From Loxodes magnus (Eukaryota > Ciliophora > Karyorelictea > Loxodida > Loxodidae): a DNA stretch of 64,000 nt. This document shows positions 1-10,926 of this stretch, piece after piece (the first letter of the stretch is position 1; each line of letters begins with the position of its first letter). The stretch spans positions 62,001-126,000 of the forward strand of contig CAMPDV010000509.1 in the NCBI GenBank assembly GCA_946699065.1. The letters run 5' to 3'. Both the position numbers and the translations under genes were made by a program. The notes beneath the pieces are model-generated. The model was not told the DNA's origin, searched no databases, and saw nothing but the letters and a program-made list of their open reading frames with translations.

Positions 1-410
1 TTATAAGTTCGAGTTAAATAATTTAATCTAGCTTAGACTAGAACCAAAATCAGTTTAAGCCAAAGAAAATAAAATCAATTAAATTTAAAAAGACAAAAGT
101 ATTCACTAGATGAAAGCTAAAGCATATTTTATAAGTTTTACATTAGGAATGCTATTTGTTTATTGTCAAATACTTAAATATTTAAAGTAAGAAGGAGAAA
201 TTAATACTAGATCATTGCAAGTAAAGTAAGGCCAAAATGACAAACAGTAAAAAAAATGGTAGTAAAAAACTAAAAGTGACAAAAATATGCAGAAGTAAGA
301 ATCTTAATGGATCAGCTTGGAAGGAAAAATTCATAAGTTATTACCAAAATAAATGAAATTGATATGGAAGAAGTAGCAATAGAACTTTTCCTGTATTAAT
401 TGAGCGTTTA
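1..410 (+). pseudogene. C-terminal end of a family U gene, cut by window start
   Basis: This is the left-truncated end of the large unrecognised protein seen complete at about 11880-14910. With TAA/TAG as Gln it reads a conserved tail with the motifs EGEINT and ESQWISLEGK. The Trp of ESQWISLEGK is TGG here and TGA in the copies near 14796, 28450 and 42097, which supports TGA as Trp. The end is set by loss of charged, conserved sequence and not by a proven stop. No function is recognised. Confidence 0.45.
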
Positions 411-810
411 GTTATATAATCTTGATTCAAAATGAGTATTGCTTTAAATAACCTAACAAAGAAAACTAAATTTATCTGACAATGAAGCAATATTAATCTC
501 AGATAATTAGCAGTTTCTAATTTTATAGCATATATTTCCCTTGTAATCTAATTAAATTCTTATATCTTAAGTAAGTTTATAAACATCAGTTATATTCTAA
601 ACATAAACTATGCTCCTAATTTTTTATCGTTTCTATATGTTTGATTAAAGAAATATAGACAATTTACCTTCGAATTTACACAATTAAATAAAATAAAGTT
701 TCTTTATTAACTGGTTATTTGACTTCAATTATTATTAAATTTAAATTCTTCAATCATTAATTAAAAGTTTAACTTTCATTTAAATAGAACATTATTTTAA
801 ATTTATAAAA
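411..810 (+). promoter_or_regulatory. Upstream region of RBK1
   Basis: About 400 bases of very AT-rich DNA lie between the end of the U gene and the RBK1 start. The region is conserved upstream of all five RBK genes, especially the last 100 bases (a CTTTCATTTAAATAGAA block followed by TTTTAAATTTATAAAA just before ATG). I infer that it holds the promoter and 5' leader. No specific factor site is recognised. Confidence 0.4.
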
Positions 811-3099
811 ATGTAGGTAACTACATGCTCGATATGTGATGATGAGTTTAATGAGACTATTAAAAAACCTAGAGAAATGGAGTGCAAATGTATAGCTTGT
901 GAAAAATGTCTAAATACAATGTATAAAAAGACTAATATGATAATATGCTATTTACATAACTTCAAATCAACTAAAATAGTACAGGAACTTAAAAAGGTAG
1001 AAGTTAAAGTTTATAATTTGTGTTAAGAGCATTAACTTGAACTAAAATTTATATGTTCCAAAGATAATCAATTTATATGCAATACTTGCTTAACATCAAC
1101 ACACAATCATGAAATTTTACTTATATAAGAAAAAATTAGAGGATTACAGGAGGAAGTTAAGACAAAACTACAATTACTACAAGAAATTATTCAGTTATAA
1201 CATAAGAGAATGTCCTTTAATAATAATCAATAATCAATAAGCAAAGCAAAATTTATTACTAGAAATATTATTTTAGAAACAATTAAGAGATTTAAATTCT
1301 AAGTAATATCTATTATCTAAAATTACTTTAACAAAAACTTAAATTTATCAGGTAAATCATAATAAGAGCTTTCTTCTAACTTAATGAAAGTTCATAGTAT
1401 GTAGAAGTAAATGTAAAATATAGCCTAGCTTGAAGAAACAACTATAGATCAATGTGAGTTAAAGAAACAGAAGATAGATAATTTATAAGAACAGTTACAT
1501 AATTAGGAATGAAACTAGCAGGAATGGAATATTTAAGATTAGGAAAGTTAAAATATTTAAAATATTATTTTGTAAGAGTTATATGAAAGTGAGTTGTTCC
1601 AAGAATAAAGAGAAAAAATAGATATTTAAAAATATAAATTAGAAGATAGAATATCAAATCTAAATTAAAAATTAACTGATTATGCTTAATAGTTATAAAA
1701 TCTAAACGAAGAATAAAAAAATAATAAAGATAAGATAGTTTAATTAGAACAAGAAAATTTAAAATAAGTATTAAAAATTAAAGAACAACTTGAATAGATA
1801 AAAAACTTGTAGGAGACAAATTAAATCATGAGAACTTAAATAGATGAATTGAAATAATAAAATATCAAGCTTAATCAAATAGTTTAGACATAAATTTAAT
1901 AAATATAAGAACTAGAATAAGTTAAATAGACCTTGAATTAAAAGAGAAAGGAATAAGAAGAACTAATAAGAAATTTATAAGTGAATAATTAAACTCTCAA
2001 TGAAAATATAGAGTCATTATCTTAATAGAAAACAATTTAAGAGTAAGAAATAAGAGAAAAGTAGTAATAAATTCAAAATTTAACAGAAAAAGTAAAATTG
2101 CTTAGTTAACTTAACGAAGAGAAAGAATAAATAAAAATATAATTATCCTAATAAAAAGATTTAATAAAATGAAGTATTGTAAATTAAGAATTAAAATTAT
2201 ATAAAAGAAAAAATAATAATTCTTTAATAAATTTAACTAATTACTTAAGAATTTAATGCAGATCTAATATTATTTAATCAGTAAATATATCAGTATAACC
2301 TTAGACTTAAATTGAGTCAGCAATATCTAATTTTTAAGCCGTATCTGATAATTATACTTCTTGCTATTAAATTAGTAACAATTAGATAATTTTAGTAGGA
2401 GGATTTGATTAAAATAGATATTAAAGGAATGTTTTAAAAATAGAAAATAATTAAATAGTAAATCAATATAATTTAATATTTCCCAGAAAAAGAACTTCAT
2501 TATCATACGATAATTTAAATATCATTTATATTATTGGAGGATATGATACTTAAGATAAATTTATAAACGAATGTGAGATATATGATATCAAAAATAATAA
2601 ATGTACTGAAATAGCACAACACATATATAAAGGAGTACGACATGGAACTTGTTATGCATATGATATGATATTTACATTTGGAGGATATTTAAATATAAAT
2701 AACTCTAATCAAAAAAAAGATTACATATGCTTTTATGATATAATAATTAATAAATGATAATAATCAACAACTATTAAATTGCCAAAAGAAGCATATTGTA
2801 TATAAGCAATTTATGTTTAAGAAAAAGAATAAGTATTTATATATGATAATTGAAATTGCTTATAGTAAACATTATAATTTGATTGAAAAAATATAACAGA
2901 TAATGGATAAGAATTTCCTAAATAAGGTTTATCGTTTTGATTTAATGGAATTTATGATAAAAATAAAATATGAATGTACTCTTCATAATCAAGTGAGCAA
3001 GATATTTTATATTATTATGATATAAATTTACCAAGCAATAGAAAATGGGAAAAGTGTTAGTTATGAAACAGTAATATAAACATATTTAATCTTATTTGA
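811..3099 (+). CDS. RBK1: RING-like/B-box/coiled-coil/Kelch protein (TRIM-like), intact
   Basis: A single 763-codon frame reads through with TAA/TAG as Gln and TGA as Trp. Residues 6-49 hold a RING-like Cys/His cluster (C6, C9, C25, C27, C30, C33, C46, H49). Residues 71-100 match the B-box consensus exactly: C71, H74, C82, D85, C90, C93, H98, H100. A long Gln/Glu/Lys-rich coiled coil runs from about 200 to 500. Kelch repeats follow, with paired Gly at 530, 576 and 624 and Trp at 649, 692, 710, 721, 746 and 752. Most of those Trp are TGA. By family knowledge such proteins are often E3 ubiquitin ligases whose Kelch blades bind the substrate; that role is inferred. The start follows the conserved leader. 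The end is the TGA at 3097, which is TTA in three other copies, so the true stop is uncertain. Confidence 0.85.
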
Positions 3100-3269
3100 T
3101 TAATTTTACTAAATTACCTAATAATTTATACTTAATTTAATAACTTTTAATTACTTAAAATAGTGTATAAATCTTATTACTTTATAATTAAAATGGAAAT
3201 AATAAAAATAGGTTAATTGATTCTAATTATCATTAAAAAATAAAATTTAATAAATTTAAACTTTAAAAA

Positions 3270-4125
3270 ATGAACAACTTCTTTTGACTTAATAAAGAAG
3301 AAATTATTAAATAAAGTAAATAATAAAAAAAAGGATATCCAATCCTTTAAAGATAAATAGAAATGTCTTGAAGTACTAGATCTATGGAAGATAGAAGAAC
3401 ATAATAGCTTTGAAGAATTAGTATTATTTATGCAACTTAAAAGAGAGTACTTTTTTAATTAAAAATAATCTAAAGCTCTTAAAGATCTACTAAAAATTTG
3501 AAATAAAAATATGAATATGGAAAGAGATCTTCAACTTAATGATATATTAAAGAAAATTAAAGAATAAAACTTAATATCAATAATTAAAGTAACATATTAT
3601 TAAAAAAATAGGGATTTATATAGTAGAAGCAGAATAGTAAATTATAATTAAGCGAAAATTGAAGGAGTAGACAAATTACAATAAAAGAATCTATAAAACT
3701 GATTTGATTAAAAGAAAAGCAAATAAATTTAAGAATCTAAAAATTCATTGAAAGAAAAGCTATAACAGTAACTCAATATATCATTTAGATAATATTAGTA
3801 ATATTTTCTGGAAATGGAAGAAGGAAAAAGATTGAGAATTATGAAGAACTAAAGCGAGATTAATTACGTTAATAGATATTAGTATAGAAAAAGCTCGAAT
3901 CTTATTGTGCATCCTACTGAATGTTTAATAGAAAATCAATAAACATTTCTTGATTTTAATATTTTATTAATTTTTTTTAATTAATACTTATATTTAAAAA
4001 ATAGAATATTATGATTAGCCTACTCTGATATATCAAAAAAATTAGGGAGATCGAAAATAGAGATAATATAGAAATCACTTAAGTAAAAATTTTACGTTTG
4101 TCAACATTTCAATTAAATTATGCCT
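3270..4125 (+). pseudogene. G2 copy 1, unknown helical protein with HTH-like end
   Basis: This gene lies about 170 bases downstream of RBK1 on the same strand. All five copies begin with a Met-rich leader related to MKLGFWFNKEEI. The body is Lys/Glu/Leu-rich (LEVLDLW is conserved) and the C-terminus reads SDISKKLGRSKIEIIQKS, which resembles a Myb/SANT or other helix-turn-helix segment. The N-terminal leader and the body lie in different frames in this copy, so it is probably broken. The family is not recognised. Constant position after RBK suggests co-inheritance or a partner role, but nothing shows an operon. Confidence 0.4.
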
Positions 4126-4149
4126 CTCTTATTTCCTTTAATATTTAAT

Positions 4150-6733
4150 ATTTTTTAAAATTTCTGCAAGCTTGCTTATTAATTTATTTTTAATTAAGTA
4201 AAATTAAAATTCTTCTAGGTATAAAATTAATTTTCTATTATATCTATGTTTTTCTTTTTAATATCGGATTCAGGAATATTATAATATTTCTTTTTATATT
4301 ATTATTTTAATGAGACAGATTATGATTTTTATCTTTATTTTTTTGGAATGGCATGAAATCCTGATATTTTTAAAATATCCAATCTGTCATTATCACATCC
4401 AATCTTTGATATCGATCTTACTATATTAAACTTGTTTTTTGCTTAGATATTTATGTATTTATCTATAATATCTTATTTTGATGCTTATTATTTACCTTTC
4501 TCTATTTTAAATCTTAGATATTTTTTAAAATAATTAGGCACTTAATTATCTTTTATAAGTGTCGTTTCCGTAAGTTCACTTTATTAGCACTATTTATTTT
4601 TTTAGTGTTTATTTAATAACTTAAGATATACTACTCTTATAAAATATTCTTTACTATGTTATTAACTACATTTTTTCAATGATATTATTCTTCTCTTATT
4701 CATTATTTATACTATCAAAACTTAGACTACTTAATTCAGGTCATTTTTTTAAAGTTATTTTTCAAACTGAAATATTTACTCATTTGTTTATTTTAAGTAT
4801 TAGATTATTTTTAATGGACCTATTTTATTTAATTTTAAGTAAGTGATATGACTTTTAATATTTCTTATTCACGATATTAGTACTTATATTTAATTTTACT
4901 AATTATCTCTTTCTTATATAATTTTTTATAAATTTATTTTTAAAGTTTTTAATTTTAGTCTATAGTAACTTTTTTTAAGCTTTATACTTTAACTACTACA
5001 TAAAATCTTTCCTTTCCTACATTGCTGATATTCCTTCAATTAATGCCATTTTAAATATTTTTTATTTTATCTCCTATTTTAGTTTTTAAATATTAAGTAA
5101 GATTCTTAAAAATTTAGTATTTCTAATATTTTTTTACTTATAGATATAAGGTATAAATTTTAAGCGCTTTTTAATTAGCCTACTTACTTATGATATCGCA
5201 TCTACTATATATATATTTAATTTTATATTTTATTTAGCTATTTAATTAATTAATTTAGCAAGTATTTACTTCTAATAATCCTTATCCCTCCTATTTTTTT
5301 AAACATACCTCTTTTTATTTAATTACTTATATATTTTTTATTAAATTTTACTAATTATCTATTAAGATCTTTTACAGTTTTAACTTAGTTACTATTTAAT
5401 TATTTTATGTTATTGATTTTAATATTTTTATGTATTTTAGTGTCTTAACTATTATTACTTTTTTAAAGCTTTGTTATTGTTTCATTCTGATTAACTAATT
5501 AAATTTGACTTTCTTTGTATAAAAGCATTGTAATTAATTAAAAATGTTATTTTAATTTATTCTCTGTCTTTTCTTGATTGAGCTACTTGATCTTTAAAAT
5601 ATAATTATTTATTTCTCATCTTTTTATCTAAACACTCACATTCTCTTATATAACTTTACTTGTACTTATTTTAAATACGTTCTCTTTAATTTTGCCTTAA
5701 TAAATATATTTAATTTATTTTATAGTAGCATTATTCTTTTTATTAAGTCAAATTTATTTATATATTAAGATTAATTAATATTGTAAAATTATAAAATAGC
5801 ATATTAATGATGCTTAACTATATTACCTATTTATTATTTAATACTTTTGACAAATTTTATTTATAATTTCTTTACTTTAATGTCTCTCTCTTTCTCATAT
5901 CCTCTCATTTTTAATCATTTCTTCTTCATCCTCAACAAGTTATCCCTTTATAATCATAGTTATATATCACATTATTTTTGATTATCTTAATTACTACCTC
6001 ACATCAACTATTATGATATTTTAATAGATACTGCTATTTCGAAAGGATGCTTTAGCTTTATGTGGATATTAATGATATTCTTTGCGATTTTCTTTTAATT
6101 ATGTAGGATATTTAATTTAGATTATTGGTATTGTCCCATATGTACATTTTTTCATCCTCATCTACCAGTATACTTTCTAACTGACATGCAAGTATAAGTA
6201 ATAGAATTTAAAATACATGTTATTCATTTAAAGAGATATCGTATGAAGATATTAAGATATTTAACTTATTAACTAGTAATCATTAATTTAATTTTGTTGT
6301 TAAGTATCTTCATCTATTACAAAGAGACTATCTCATTAAGTATATATCGCATTATATGCTATTAAGTTTTTGTAATAAACTAATTATTTTGTATTTTAAC
6401 TTTTATGCATTTACTTCACTGTGATTAAGATAATTATTGTATTGATTCTTTTAGGTCTTTGAATTTTAATTTAATTTTGGATTCTTTTCTCCTATTTTAA
6501 ATATTAAATTAGCATTGTCATATCTCAATCGTGCTATTGCTCTTTATTATAAAATCAGTTTAAATATAAATAATATTATTGTTGGTGTTTATTTATCAGA
6601 TTTTATTTAAATAAGGTCTTTACTTTTTATCTTCTACTTGTATTAGAAGATTATCATTAATCTAATAAATTGCTGCTCTTTTGGCTTTTTTAAATATTAT
6701 ACTATAGTAGTAACCATCTCTCTCAAAATACAT
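4150..6733 (-). CDS. Unknown minus-strand gene, copy 1 (possibly broken)
   Basis: About 2.6 kb reads on the minus strand from Met at 6733. The N-terminus contains FERDGYYYS followed by DNLLIQVEDKKQRPYL. A middle acidic motif VDEDEKMYIWDN maps near 6133-6175. Downstream is a Lys/Gln-rich, probably coiled-coil stretch containing ECECLDKKMRNKQ. A diverged copy lies at 59400-61867 with the same motifs. Good protein composition moves between frames along the gene, so one or more indels are likely. The N-terminal segment faintly resembles a BAH-like chromatin domain, but I do not claim this. Its first codons share a sequence block with gene GX (see findings). Confidence 0.4.
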
Positions 6734-6737
6734 GTAT

Positions 6738-6885
6738 AGTGTTTCTAATTAATGATAAACTTAATTAAATGAATTATGATAATATGAAATATAGATAAAC
6801 TATAATAATGGTATAAAAGATAAGGTTAATAATAGTGTATAAGGATAGTGACTAGTTTTAATATAAGGATAATAAGAATTAGGTA
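6738..6885. other. Intergenic leader between divergent genes
   Basis: Short AT-rich region containing the presumed 5' leader of the minus-strand gene. It resembles the sequence upstream of gene GX (for example 22896-23000), including a shared TTTTAATATAAGGATAAT-like block. Confidence 0.3.
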
Positions 6886-6889
6886 ATGT

Positions 6890-7165
6890 TTATAATAAAT
6901 AACTAGTTATTACTTATATATTAGATACTATATTTCTATTATCTTTAATTCTCTTAGTTAATTCTAAACCTAATTCATATTATTACTCTTATTTTTACTA
7001 TTAACTTAACTTATTTCAACTTTAACTCTCATATTGTTCTTGTACTCATATTTTCATCTTTCTATCTGCTTTTTATCAACCAGTCATATCCTTTGCTTCA
7101 GTCATAAATCTTAAACTTTCCTTTAATGCTTATTTTATTACTTTTATAAGTGCTATTTTAAGTCT
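6890..7165 (-). repeat. Arm repeat, U1-A
   Basis: This is a copy of the roughly 300 bp arm repeat at the left end of every U block. Its minus strand reads well as protein (ALIKVIKQALKE and ELGLELTKRIKDN), so the arm may be a coding exon and not a passive repeat. Confidence 0.6.
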
Positions 7166-7289
7166 TAAGTAATCTATCTATCTATTATCAGATCCTTGTT
7201 ATATGTAATCCTATATACCTTAGTCTATCTTACTACCTTTAATATCTTAGAAGTAACATTAACTAACATATAACTTTAAGTATTCTTAT

Positions 7290-9650
7290 TCAAACTTCTA
7301 TATAGTAATACCATTAAAAGATTAAATACCTTAGAAGATAGAACAGTGAAGGAGCTAAGCTAGGATTAAGAAATCTTAAGCTTTTAGAAGTAGCAAGTTA
7401 TAACTTAGTGGCTCGATTAGACCGTAGATAGATGGGAGTAGATACTAATAGCATATAAGAAACTGAGTTAGATGGCAATAAAACTTAGTTGAGACTATCT
7501 GGAATAAAGTGCTGTCTAGTACAAAAATTGGTTAGCTGAACTAATCATGTAAACGTATTCAATAATTTTAGTTACAAGCTTGTAAGGTTTACATTAGTAA
7601 CGCTTGACGCCTGATAAAATAATTAAGTAAATAAATTTGGACCTATGAAAAGTGAAGATAAAGCTAATTAGAATGCTAGAATCAATCGAGAGATGAAATT
7701 AAAAGAGAGTAAACTAGGATTTAAAGAGTAAAAGTAAGCTAAAGTTGAGAAGCTGAGGGTGGAAAATGAGATATCGTGACTTATCGGTTACAAACTATAT
7801 CAGTAAGCTGAATCTTAAAATTGGAAACTCTACAACTGACTTTTACTAATTTATACAGCTATTTCTTTACCTTTTCTAAAAACATATTGTATTCTCTATC
7901 TTGCTGAGGCTTTTCTAATGAAGAAGATTAGAATCAAATTGAAGCAAAACCAAACCAAATAATTATATCAACATTAATAAAGCAAAATCAGAAAATGAGC
8001 TCAAGCATATAGCTGAAGAAGATTTATATAAAGTTATAAATTATCAAGAAATAGTCTTTCAAAGCTAATTTTTCTAACAACTTTATTATCTTTAGGTTTA
8101 AACTTTATTTAATACTAAGAATTTAAAAGAAGCATCAATTATCAAAGCATTTTAAACTTAAAGTTGCTCTTTCATATAAATACAATAATTAAATTAAATT
8201 TATTCAATATAGATCTACAGCAATTCAATAGACTCTCAACCAAATCGTTATTCGATCTCTTAACAAAGAGAATTAGATAGAACAATAAATATTTTTATTA
8301 AAAACTAACTACAGAAGACCGATCCAAATAATAGTCTTAAAGAGAGATAGATACATAAGATTTATTCTACCATTTTAAAATCAGTTAGCTTAGAAATAAA
8401 TTTTCGCTTTCCACATCTAAATATGCGTATAATGTAGAATGTAGCTAAATGGTCAGCTTAATTCCCAATTTTATCTTTAGAAGAGAATAAAAAAAGATAA
8501 AGTTTCAAGTTTTTCTCACTCTGGCAAAAAATCCACTATGAAAAATGAAATAAAAAGCTGGAATCTTTAGATGATTCAGAGCTAAAAGTACAAGAACAGG
8601 AGATGGACTAGGTAAAAAAGTAGGTCTGGAAACATTTAGATCTTAATAGGATTTAGAAAGGATTAGCATCTCATTCATTAACATAAAATTGAGAAATAAA
8701 AAAATAGCAGATAATACAAAGATTTTAGTCTATTAATAAAAGTAAAGAAATGAAGGCAATTACAATTATAATCAAGATTATAATTTTACTTTGCAAACAA
8801 AATCTTCAATAAATTATTCTTCTCATATACAAAGGAACTTAAATAGATCTAGTAGTATAAATAACATAAACGAATAAGGATATATCTAGCATCTCAAGCT
8901 ATAATAATCATAACTTAATATTAGTCAAGACTAAAACGAAATTAAGCATTGATAATAAGACAGTTTTGATATTAAGTATTAATAAATGAATATACAATAT
9001 TAAGAAAATACAACTGGCCTAATTATTTCCACTGATAAAGGTAGAGCTTGAAAACAAATGTAGGATTGAAATAGAAAATAGATTAGCTGAAGGATAAGTT
9101 AAGAATGAAATCTTGTCTTAATGAAAATGTAACTTCTGAAGTTTCTACTATGTGGCAAAGACTTTCGAGAAAATGGGAAATCGTGACTGAAGACATTTAA
9201 AAAAAAGAAAAAAAGAAGGTAAAAGTTAGAGGTAGAATTAAATAGTATTGGCTATATAAATGAGTTTAAGAAAAAGGAGAAAAGAGATTCTTTTAGTAGA
9301 AAGACTTAAAAACAAGATTCTAAGTTAGAAATTAGTGAAACTAACTGTAGACGATCAATAATATTTCGGAAAGTTAGATGAAGCTTCACATATAAATAGC
9401 TTTCGAATTAATCATCTTTTCTCTTAGTTTTATACCCAAATCTTCAAGAATCACTATTTCTATATTTAGATTTATTATTAATCTAGTGCTTATCATACTT
9501 TTGAGATAGGAACTAGCTAGAAGTGATTTTCTATCTTTATTTCTAAAATTTAGATTTAAGTTAAAACTAGAAAGTATCATGATGCTCGCTTCTAGAAGTT
9601 ATGCTTAAAGATTATGTTAAATATGCTTAAAAGATATATATTGATTTATA
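7290..9650 (+). pseudogene. Family U gene, U1-A copy, large unknown protein
   Basis: A roughly 2.3 kb plus-strand gene of an unrecognised family. Conserved with the diverged copies at 23500 and 50220 are NLVARLDRRQMGVD (near 7402-7443), ETELD, then SWTNHVNVFNN (near 7535-7570). A second segment has SWGWKMRYRDLS (near 7753), where one Trp is TGA and the other TGG. Later motifs are KLYLILR and KTDPNNSLKER. The protein looks soluble and helical with no membrane segment. The best frame changes near 7.75 kb, so this copy is probably broken. The 3' end differs from U2 copies and lacks the ESQWISLEGK tail. Confidence 0.5.
9386..9580 (-). other. Conserved small minus-strand frame in the U1 3' end
   Basis: A 64-codon frame, open even under the standard code, starts MILSSFNLNLNFRNK and contains IEIVILEDLGIKLREK. 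The copy at about 48890-49085 keeps the same reading (IEIVILKDKGIKLRER) with several synonymous changes. It overlaps the plus-strand U1 reading, so only one is likely real, and I cannot decide which. Confidence 0.3.
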
Positions 9651-9689
9651 GTTTTTAAAGATATAAAGAGCTAAGACATTCTCCACCAT

Positions 9690-9786
9690 CTCTCTCAAAA
9701 ACATCCACATTCCTATTTTCTAGTTCTTCTACTTTTGACTTATAAATTCTAAATATAAAGTGGAAGATGTTTTTCTTCTATTACAT
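9690..9786 (-). pseudogene. 5' fragment of gene GX
   Basis: Only the first 30-odd codons of gene GX remain (Met at 9786, then KSKVEELENTNVDVFERDGG). The sequence leaves GX homology at about 9675 and joins the end of block U1-A. The intact counterparts start at 22896 and about 36550. Confidence 0.5.
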
Positions 9787-9906
9787 GAATATATAGGAAT
9801 AAGAATGGTATACTTAAATGAAATAGTAGATATTAAAGGTTATTATAATAAAGAGATGGTTTTGATATAAGGATTATATAATAACTATTAGCTTTTCTTT
9901 ATAAGT

Positions 9907-10180
9907 AATAACTAGTTGCTACTTATATATTAGATACTATATTTCTAGTTGTTATCTTTAATTCTCTTAGCTAGTTCTAAAGCTAATTAATATTATTACT
10001 CTAATATTTTAATTAACTAAACTGCTTTAAACTGAAACTTTAACTGTCATATTGTTGTAGTTGTATTTAAATCTTAGTTTTAATCTATTTTAAATCAACT
10101 AGTTATCTATCTGCTATAGTTATAAATCTAATATCTTTCTTTAAATGCTTATTTAATTACTTTTATAAGTGCTATTTTAA
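9907..10180 (+). repeat. Fold-back core R1, left arm
   Basis: Left arm of an inverted repeat paired with 10537-10802. The arms match over about 270 bp at roughly 80 percent by eye. The arm is homologous to the arm repeat at the left of each U block. Confidence 0.7.
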
Positions 10181-10536
10181 ACCTTTTAGCTTAGTAATCT
10201 ATCTATCAATTATCAGATCCTACCTATAAGCTAGTCATAGATAACATTATCATAATCGATCATACTTCTTTATTATTCCCCATCCTATCTTTAATATCTT
10301 AAAGCCATATTAGCCAATATAAAGTCTTTTAATAAAAACTTAGTCTTAAGATATAATAATACCATAAAAAGGTTTACCAGTATAGAAGATAGAATGGTGA
10401 ATCAGCTAATGTAGGATAATAAAAATCTAAACTTTGTAGAAGTACCAAATTATAATATAAGCTAGTGACTACATTGGATGCTAGATAGAAGGGAGTTGAT
10501 AAAAATAACTAGGAATAGCTATTTATTCGAAAGAAC
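10181..10536 (+). pseudogene. Loop of R1: truncated N-terminal part of family U
   Basis: The loop between the arms reads plus-strand family U sequence, with an RRQNGES then KLVTRLDA-like motif. Compared with R2 it lacks about 330 bases. The junction follows ACTAGGA, matching a short GGA microhomology in R2. Confidence 0.45.
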
Positions 10537-10802
10537 TAAAAAGACACTTATAAATCTAATAAATTAAGAATTTAAGGATAGATATAAGATTTATAAATAT
10601 AGCAAATCATATAGCTCGTTGATTTAAAATAGATTCAAATTAAGATTTAAATACGACTACAACAATATGACAGTTAAACATCAAGTTTAAATCAATTAAG
10701 TTAATAGTAAAAATATAGTAATATATTAATTAGCTTTAGAATTAGCTAAGATAATTAAAGATAATAACTAGAAATATAATATCTAATATATAAGTAACTA
10801 CT
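10537..10802 (-). repeat. Fold-back core R1, right arm
   Basis: Inverted partner of 9907-10180. On the plus strand it reads LINLINQEFKDRYKIYKYS and LALELAKIIKDN, homologous to the minus-strand reading of the left arms. Confidence 0.7.
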
Positions 10803-10926
10803 ATTATTGTTAATTGAGAAATGTTAATAGTTATAATTCTTATATTAAAGCTAGTCTCTTTATTATCTTAAGTTTTATTTTCTATTTCTTTAACTTACTA
10901 TTATGATTAAGTTTTATAACAACTTT

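Noticed and set aside
811-3099. Reading RBK1 as a dead gene full of stops
   Set aside because: The single-frame alignment of zinc ligands, coiled coil and Kelch motifs over 763 codons, and TGA/TGG and TAA/CAA interchange between copies, do not fit random decay.
6400-6733. BAH chromatin domain in the minus-strand gene
   Set aside because: The resemblance (acidic DNLLIQVEDKKQRPYL segment) is short and the frame is uncertain, so it is not annotated as such.
9907-10802. Arms as terminal inverted repeats of a DNA transposon with transposase
   Set aside because: No transposase motifs and no target duplication. The same arm occurs singly at every U block, so it is better seen as part of a gene family that was inverted.
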